Shown here piece by piece: positions 57,191-64,000 of a stretch of 64,000 bases of DNA. The position numbers and the translations under genes are program-made. This DNA is from Hofstenia miamia (Eukaryota; Xenacoelomorpha; Acoela). The notes under the pieces are model-generated. The model was not told the DNA's origin. It worked only from the letters and a program-made list of their open reading frames with translations, and ran no database searches. Numbering within the stretch: the first letter of the stretch is position 1; each line of letters starts with the position of its first letter. The stretch spans positions 1,817,796 through 1,881,795 of the forward strand of contig SCFE01000011.1 in assembly GCA_004352715.1 (NCBI GenBank), read 5' to 3'.

Positions 57191-58543
57191 AAAGTTCTGG
57201 CCAAAATTATACGGACACTAGTTTTTTTTATTTTCTTGACCAAAAAGAAGTCGTTTAGACTCGTGATTTGACAAATAGACGACTAGCAAAAACTACGCAT
57301 TTTGATGTACTTAGATTTGTGTCATTTTTCGAATTGACTTTGATAGAGCAAATCGGTACAAAACCACTTGGACATAAGTATACGGACATCAACTTAATCA
57401 GTCGAATTTATTGGTTTTTAGCCAGCTTTTAACATAATTATTATGATCTAATGTTACTAAAGTGTTTTTCTTTCCTTTGCCTTCCTTTTTGTGTTAAAAA
57501 TTCTACCTTAAAAATGCCTAGAGGTCCTTAACTCACCGAGGTAGAACAAGCCAAAATTGTGACGTTAAAAGAGGTTGGAAAATCAATTAGAGGTATCGCA
57601 GAAGCCTTAGGAAGGTCCAAAAGTGTTGTTCATAGCTTCCTAAAAGCTCCTAATACATATAAGACCAAGAAAAGATCAGGTCGCCCTGTCAAACTTACTC
57701 CTCGAGGCCAACGTCACGTAATCAATCAAGCTTCCAACCGTCGTATTAGCTCATCCGAGCTGAAACAAAGCTTAAAACTGGACGTTTCAACCCGTACGAT
57801 TAGTCGTACATTAGAAAAATGTCCCTTTTTAAAGTACAAATGCATGAAAAAGTCACCGCTTTTGACTAAAGCTGATTTTAAGCGGAGTCAAAAATGGGCC
57901 AAGGAGAAAGTGGACATGGGTAAAGATTGGTTGAAAGTAATCTTCACAGATGAAAAGAAATTTAGATTAGATGGTCCGGACGGATGGAATCATTATTGGG
58001 CGGACATTAGAAAGCCTGAAAAAAATGTTATCAAAGCGTCAATGTGGTGGTGGCTCCGTTATGATTTGGGGAGCATTTCGCATACTGCAGGAGCAACAAA
58101 AAGGTTTTATGAAGAGCAAAATATTACTATTATGGATTGGACACCAAGATCCCCAGATCTTAATCCCATTGAGAATCTTTGGGGATGCTTGGCGCGTGCT
58201 GTTTATGATAATGGGAGAAGAAAATTTGATTCTAAGGAAGCATTGATCAAAGAAATATGGTACCAGTGGAAGTTGATTGACAAAAGCCTAATTGGGAAGC
58301 TTATTTTGTCGATGAAAGATCGTTGCATACAAGTTATTGAAAGAAAAGGTAGAAAAATTGATTATTGAGTTTTGTAATGATGTTGGAAAGATTCTTTTTG
58401 CTATTAATTTTCGTATTTCATATGATGTCAATTTTGACCAAGTGATATTGACCATTTTTCTAGAAATCAGTTTATATTTATTGTTATGTAGAACAAAGCA
58501 TATCCTAATGTGAGTTTTTTTGCCTAGATTTAAGTAATAAAAT
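57191..58543 (+). mobile_element. Tc1-like element, right end lost in gap
   Basis: The left end gttctggccaaaattatacg at 57202 and an inner related motif (taagtatacggacatc, about 57375) are typical Tc1 terminal and subterminal repeats. A transposase frame follows at 57514-58368. The right end should be in or beyond the N run beginning at 58544. Confidence 0.8.
57514..58368 (+). pseudogene. Tc1-type transposase with early stop and internal loss
   Basis: The natural start at 57514 is followed by a TAA at 57529-57531; the long frame resumes to 58368. Helix-turn-helix part: [20 protein letters not shown] and GRPVKL (GRPR-like). The first catalytic Asp is in [14 protein letters not shown], and the last acidic residue in [13 protein letters not shown]. 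Between them, at 58030-58120, the frame shifts (the [11 protein letters not shown] block is in another frame). The segment with the second Asp (DNAPxH) is missing. It is therefore catalytically dead. Confidence 0.9.
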
Positions 58544-59543
58544 NNNNNNNNNNNNNNNNNNNNNNNNNNNNNNNNNNNNNNNNNNNNNNNNNNNNNNNNN
58601 NNNNNNNNNNNNNNNNNNNNNNNNNNNNNNNNNNNNNNNNNNNNNNNNNNNNNNNNNNNNNNNNNNNNNNNNNNNNNNNNNNNNNNNNNNNNNNNNNNNN
58701 NNNNNNNNNNNNNNNNNNNNNNNNNNNNNNNNNNNNNNNNNNNNNNNNNNNNNNNNNNNNNNNNNNNNNNNNNNNNNNNNNNNNNNNNNNNNNNNNNNNN
58801 NNNNNNNNNNNNNNNNNNNNNNNNNNNNNNNNNNNNNNNNNNNNNNNNNNNNNNNNNNNNNNNNNNNNNNNNNNNNNNNNNNNNNNNNNNNNNNNNNNNN
58901 NNNNNNNNNNNNNNNNNNNNNNNNNNNNNNNNNNNNNNNNNNNNNNNNNNNNNNNNNNNNNNNNNNNNNNNNNNNNNNNNNNNNNNNNNNNNNNNNNNNN
59001 NNNNNNNNNNNNNNNNNNNNNNNNNNNNNNNNNNNNNNNNNNNNNNNNNNNNNNNNNNNNNNNNNNNNNNNNNNNNNNNNNNNNNNNNNNNNNNNNNNNN
59101 NNNNNNNNNNNNNNNNNNNNNNNNNNNNNNNNNNNNNNNNNNNNNNNNNNNNNNNNNNNNNNNNNNNNNNNNNNNNNNNNNNNNNNNNNNNNNNNNNNNN
59201 NNNNNNNNNNNNNNNNNNNNNNNNNNNNNNNNNNNNNNNNNNNNNNNNNNNNNNNNNNNNNNNNNNNNNNNNNNNNNNNNNNNNNNNNNNNNNNNNNNNN
59301 NNNNNNNNNNNNNNNNNNNNNNNNNNNNNNNNNNNNNNNNNNNNNNNNNNNNNNNNNNNNNNNNNNNNNNNNNNNNNNNNNNNNNNNNNNNNNNNNNNNN
59401 NNNNNNNNNNNNNNNNNNNNNNNNNNNNNNNNNNNNNNNNNNNNNNNNNNNNNNNNNNNNNNNNNNNNNNNNNNNNNNNNNNNNNNNNNNNNNNNNNNNN
59501 NNNNNNNNNNNNNNNNNNNNNNNNNNNNNNNNNNNNNNNNNNN
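58544..59543. other. Assembly gap, 1000 N
   Basis: Exactly 1000 N, a probable placeholder between the Tc1 element and the Penelope-like remnant. Confidence 0.98.
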
Positions 59544-59559
59544 GACTTCAAGCAATTTG

Positions 59560-60900
59560 AGAGTTTATTTGTAATTGGTATATCTTATATTAATTAAGAA
59601 TATTTTGAGAGTATACGGTGTTGGAAAACTTTTTAGCGACTGGACCCGATTTCTACTAGTGTTACATGTTTGAAGAATCTTATCCAAGCCTGTTGAGAAA
59701 TATTTCATAGACACAACTATAGGGTTAGTCTCGCTCATGCAATGATGATGATTTGTCCTAAAATTTAATCTTGTGCCTGAAGCAGATATAATGTTTTTTT
59801 TCAGTGATAGATTCGATTTATATGAAGTTATTTGGATATTCATTCTTCTTTAATTCTATCTGAAGTTTTCCTAATTCTTGGTCAATTGTTCTGTATATGC
59901 TGCAATTGTAAAATATTTGATGAAATCATCCTTTAATTAATGATATTTTGTAATTTAAAGAAGTATTTGATGTTTAGTTTAATAGCAATCCTGTGTCATC
60001 TGTTGGCTTGCTAAATGTTCCAGGTTCTACCTCCTTTGTAAACTAAATATTCTTGTCAATTCAAATCAATTTTGTAAGTATGTTGTCTGAGGTTCTTTCG
60101 TCTTGTACTAATTCAAATTATATCATCCATGTAGTGTTGATGGAATGGATGTTTGATGTTGTAAATTTGTTCTCAATTGTAGTTAAATATATATTTGCAA
60201 GACTAAAACTTAACGTATTTCCCCTGGCTAAGCCATCTTTTTTGATAATAAAATCTGTTATTAAATTCCAGTAAAGAATTCTTCTTTGCTAAAATTAATA
60301 GTTCTTTTGTTGTGTTATACTCTTCCCAATATCATACGAAGCCATATAACCTTATGTGTTTTGTTTTATGATGTCTTTAGCAAATTTTTTAGCATTGATT
60401 TGATATTTGCCTAAGGTAATGAACTTAGAATTTTATTTAAAGATTCAGATACGTTTTGTAAATACTTCGACACGAACGGGCTATCGGTGGCAATGGAGAT
60501 ATATTTTCTAAATTTCTTGCTAAACCAATAAAAGATTTTGTATTTTCATAAAATCTTTGGATATATTTTTTCAAGCAAATTTCAGGTGAATTCTGTGCAT
60601 TTAGGAGTAATAAATTTTTTCAAATTAATCCCTTTCAAAATTTTCAAAATGTTTTTCTATGGTCTCCCCTTTTCTTTATTGCAATTCCACTTCCTTTTTC
60701 ATATGCGAAAGCTTTTAGTTGTTTATAAGATTTTATATTGTATGCATTGCTTACATATTTATGCGTTATTCGACTTAGAATTGAACGAGTGTAAATTTTA
60801 AATTGACCTTTTTTATCAAATACTTTCACAGATTTTCAAATTCAGTACAGTTATAGTTTTTTTTTGAATTTGGGCAGAGTAATTTGTTTTGACTCTTTTC
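59560..60900 (-). pseudogene. Penelope-like reverse transcriptase remnant
   Basis: Reading the minus strand from about 60830: KAFAYEKGSGIAIKK, then at about 60480 a DSPFVSKYLQN block, then at about 60240-60190 KDGLARGNTLS and LANIYL, i.e. the RT motif B pattern (DG.AMG..LSP.LANI). At about 60140, in another frame, HYMDDI follows (YxDD box, motif C). Further on, at about 59870, LKKNEYPNNF resembles the post-RT helix. Several frame changes and stops occur. The endonuclease part would fall in the gap at 58544-59543. Confidence 0.65.
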
Positions 60901-61067
60901 CTACCATCTTCAATATTTAATCCCGTATATACATTTTGTTAAATTTCTAAAATTGTTTGTTAGATTAAGAACATTAATAATACATTGTTAATAATATAAC
61001 CACTATGTTTTTTAGTTTATGATAATTTTTTCTTTGTGCCTGTTTTAGTAAAAATTCGAATGCTTGC

Positions 61068-61604
61068 ATATATATATATATATATATATATTACATATAT
61101 ATATATATATATATATACTGATCTGCCTTATCACCAGTTAAAGAAAAGTAAGAGCAAAAGTGTACAGCAACTTCATTGCAACAACACTTGAAAGAATTAA
61201 AGACAAATTTCCTGTATGAAATGGTGTCCCCTACTTTTGAAAGAATTCCTTCCATAATTCAAATGTGTGTTGATTGACTCGCGTGATGCTTGTCTTGAAT
61301 TTGCTTTTCAATGATGTTTTTTATGAGTTGATCAATGTTTGAAATACATTTAATGTTCAAGAATATCATATTTCTTACATTACCGTTATTTCATAATTTT
61401 CAAATAGAGCAGGCAAGTTTGAATATTTTTGTAGATCCTTAAAAATACATTCACAATTGCGCAGACATACAAATACGTGTAACATGCGTTTTAGCAAAAA
61501 ACAAATTCAATTTCTTCCTCTATATCGATATCAGCCAAAAACTGAATTTGAATTCATACTCCACAAAAATATCAAGTTTTAAAGCTTGACTGTACTATTG
61601 ATTG

Positions 61605-61637
<33 letters not shown>
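61068..61637. repeat. (TA)n tracts at 61068-61118 and 61609-61637
   Basis: Two TA tracts, the first split by ttacat. The intervening and surrounding sequence (60901-62028) is AT-rich, with nothing recognised. Confidence 0.85.
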
Positions 61638-61639
<2 letters not shown>

Positions 61640-62028
61640 TTTAAAAAATAAATCTCAATTTGTAACCAGTTTACCTGTTGACCGGCTACACCATACCGGG
61701 TAATGAAAGTCATTGATCAGTCCAGCCCAAAATATGAAGGTTAATTACCAAAAACAATATGTAAATTTTATTAAGAATTTCTTCTGAATGTTTAATGACA
61801 CTACACACAAAGGCTGTGCAGTCGTAGTTTTTCAAACCCGAGTCAGTTATCTACATAAAATCAGAGTTTCAAATTCGAGTTAAAACACAAAATGCTGAAT
61901 CAAAGCATTAGGTAAATTTTGTAAGTTTTTGTTGTGTGCTAAACGAAACACAACGTATTTGTACAAATTTATTTTCAAAAAAGCTTTGAACAAATTGTAG
62001 GTTTGTAGATTAAAACAGATTATATATA

Positions 62029-62359
62029 TGTGACCATCCACAGGAAAAGGGTGCATTAGGGATTTTTTCATAAATTGAGTTACCAATTGATTTAGATAGG
62101 TAATTATATGTAGAAAATGGTGGACTCTATATATGATACAAAGCCTTATTTCCGGTACACTTCCTGTATTACAGGAAAATAAGTACAAAAATAATCATTT
62201 ACTTATTGGGACAAGTCTTTTTATTGTGCCCTAGCTCCTTACAAAGAGTGCAAGCGCGTTTTCTTTTTCCAAGGTTACTGCGGTGGTGAATTGTAGCAGG
62301 TCATTTTACTCAAAACATTTCAAATTCCCTAATACACCCTTTTCCTGTGGATGGTCACA
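62029..62359 (-). mobile_element. MITE with TGTGACCATCCACAGG ends and a zinc-knuckle remnant
   Basis: Ends TGTGACCATCCACAGGAAAA and the mirror at 62340-62359, both set in an ATATAT context (TA target). On the minus strand at about 62290-62205 a short frame reads GKRKRACTLCKELGHNKKTC and then PNK and stop. This is a CCHC knuckle (C-x2-C-x4-H-x4-C), likely the tail of a transposase left in a deleted element. Confidence 0.7.
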
Positions 62360-62600
62360 TATATAAATATGAGACTGTTTAGTGCTGTTGTTAATAACTG
62401 TTTGCCACGATAGTTTGGTTTTAGCCAATCAGCATTGATCAATGTGACGTATTCCTATTTGTTCGAATTCAAGTGTCAAGTATTTTCGAGCACTTGCAAT
62501 TTTACTAAACCACACCAATTCCACTAGCGTCCTCAATTACATGAATTGAAGTAAATTGCAATATACTTTTGATTGACAAACTAACAAGCTAAAGCCCATG

Positions 62601-62849
62601 CCTACACGAACAACTTTTGTCGCCGATTTTTGTCGTCCGAACGAACAACTTTTTTCGCCAACTTTTGTCACCAATTTCTGTCGTCCGAACGAACAACTTT
62701 CGTCGCCAACTTTGGTTGTTGATTTGGTATGCTACACGAACAATTTTATTTAGTCATTTAATTAGTTTTAGACAAAAGTTGGGGAGGGGATGCTACACGA
62801 ACGATTTTTGTTGGCGACAAAAATTGGTGACAAAAGTTGTTCGTGTAGG
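62601..62849. repeat. MITE with CCTACACGAACAACTTTTGT ends
   Basis: 249 bp. The left end is mirrored at 62815-62849. Within the left half the segment cgaacgaacaactttt..tcgcc repeats in tandem with roughly 42-48 bp spacing. Non-coding. A single N lies at 62876. Confidence 0.75.
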
Positions 62850-62876
62850 ATAGTGTTACAACAACTTTTTATTATT

Positions 62877-63281
62877 NCTCTCAACCCTGGTCTCTAAGTC
62901 TACAATCTAGTCTTAAAATGCTTAACTTGTTAAACACAGTGTTTATAAAACGTTGAAGTTAAGCAAACAATAATGACGGTGTCTTGGTAAAGCGTTAACC
63001 AGCACATAATTAAAGAAAAGTCTAATAGGATTTGACAAAATACAGGTCAAAGGTCATTCAGTTGCTCAGAAAAACCTTTTAATAACACACTGTTGTGGTT
63101 ATTTCCAGCATTTACTGTATTGACAGCTAGTGTCAACAATACTACTAAACTCATCATTGTGGGAAAAGTTTTTCTCCCTACAGATCCGCAATTAAAATAA
63201 TATTAGAAGCATGTTTAACTAAAGCATTATCACATATGGTAACAACTGAGCAATGCAATTTGATAATTTACAACATAGTAT
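62877..63281. other. Intergenic, nothing recognised
   Basis: About 400 bp without gene, motif or clear repeat. Confidence 0.5.
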
Positions 63282-63615
63282 CTGTCTTGTCAACGAGCCG
63301 AGCTTGAGCACAGTATTTGATATACAACGAGCCCAAAACGAGCCTATTTTAGGCAAAGCAAGTTTATAGTTCTGCTTGTTAATTTGATTATATAGTTTTT
63401 TCTTATTTTTTGCAGTCAGTATGCCTTTCCTATAATCTTATTTAAGAAATGTTTATTAAATAATAGGAAGAGCTATGTAAAAAATTCTTTGAGCACAATA
63501 TTTAAAAAAAATACCGAGGTAAAACGAGCCTCATTCAAAGATTTTATGTGGCGAGCCGAGCCGAACCGAACTTACATAAAATTTAAACGAGCCGAGCCGA
63601 GCTTGGACAAGTCTG
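63282..63615. mobile_element. GAGCC-rich hAT MITE, copy 4 (ends worn)
   Basis: Same body and orientation as copy 3 (34578-34939), with ctgtcttgtcaacgagccga at the left and ggacaagtctg at the right. The inverted ends are altered and no 8-bp target duplication is visible, so this is an older copy. From 63616 to 64000 nothing is recognised. Confidence 0.85.
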
Positions 63616-64000
63616 AATATTACCATATATTTTACAAAAACTGGATGTTTTCTATTTCCATTCATAAAAAAATAAAAGATCGTGCAGGAAAACAGAAATA
63701 AAAAAAGAAAAAAATCTTTAAAACATATTAAAAGCATTTAAATTGTAGTTGTGATACTGGAGTATATCTATTTAAATTGAACAGAAAACGCAATCAATTA
63801 AGTCAAATTATTTACCATTTGAAGAAATTATTTTTCTTGTTCTAAATTACAACGTTGTATTTTTTAAGCAAATTTTATTGTTATTTAACAAATAAATAGA
63901 TTGTCAGGTGCATGGCTTACTTAGAATATATTAAGCAAGCCATGGTCAGGTGACTTAAGAAATAAGCATATTCCTGAATTTATTGCAAAACAAAAACGTA

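Noticed and set aside
58505-59555. Minus-strand frames over the second N block
   Set aside because: N-only translation with a few real residues at each edge.

Overview
The window is animal nuclear DNA, very AT-rich, with split genes, (TA)n microsatellites and many transposon remnants. Two host genes can be followed exon by exon. On the minus strand at about 4.3-15.1 kb lies CTR9, the TPR scaffold of the PAF1 RNA polymerase II elongation complex, in at least 21 exons. On the plus strand at about 44.2-56.7 kb lies a divergent Cys-loop ligand-gated ion channel subunit of nicotinic-receptor type, in eight recognised exons; its signal-peptide exon was not found. The CTR9 gene is intron-rich, and the mobile elements (mariner, DUF4817-type Tc/mariner, piggyBac, hAT, Penelope-like, polymerase-B-type) are families common in arthropods. 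An arthropod with ancestral, intron-rich gene structure (for example a chelicerate) is a reasonable guess, but I cannot fix the taxon from sequence alone.

Layout. 1-3.8 kb: a broken Polinton-type DNA polymerase B gene (minus) and, across a 1000-N gap, a broken KRBA2/Ginger-like integrase (plus). 4.3-15.1 kb: CTR9, with an internally deleted mariner in one intron. 15.9-17.4 kb: a piggyBac fragment and a LINE 3' fragment. 17.4-20.0 kb: AT-rich sequence with no gene seen. 20-44 kb: no host gene recognised; this is a transposon field with hAT, mariner and DUF4817 elements, foldback MITEs, a Penelope-like GIY-YIG remnant and a 33-bp minisatellite. 44-56.7 kb: the channel gene, whose introns hold two convergent Penelope-like elements, a higher-order (TA) array and a piggyBac remnant. 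57.2-64 kb: a broken Tc1 element, a second 1000-N gap, a Penelope-like reverse transcriptase remnant and further MITEs.

Most striking observations: (1) two convergent Penelope-like 3' ends each carry a hammerhead-ribozyme-like motif at the same distance after the GIY-YIG stop codon, with compensatory differences in all three stems; (2) a GAGCC-rich hAT MITE family present in four copies, three with perfect 8-bp target duplications, one of them inside a BED-finger hAT transposase gene; (3) a 1.07-kb element with 137-bp terminal inverted repeats whose only long open frame is a DNA-binding domain without a catalytic domain; (4) a 111-bp higher-order TA array ending about 12 bp from a splice acceptor of the channel gene. 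CTR9 and the channel show no operon-like link; the mobile elements are independent insertions, several of them nested.
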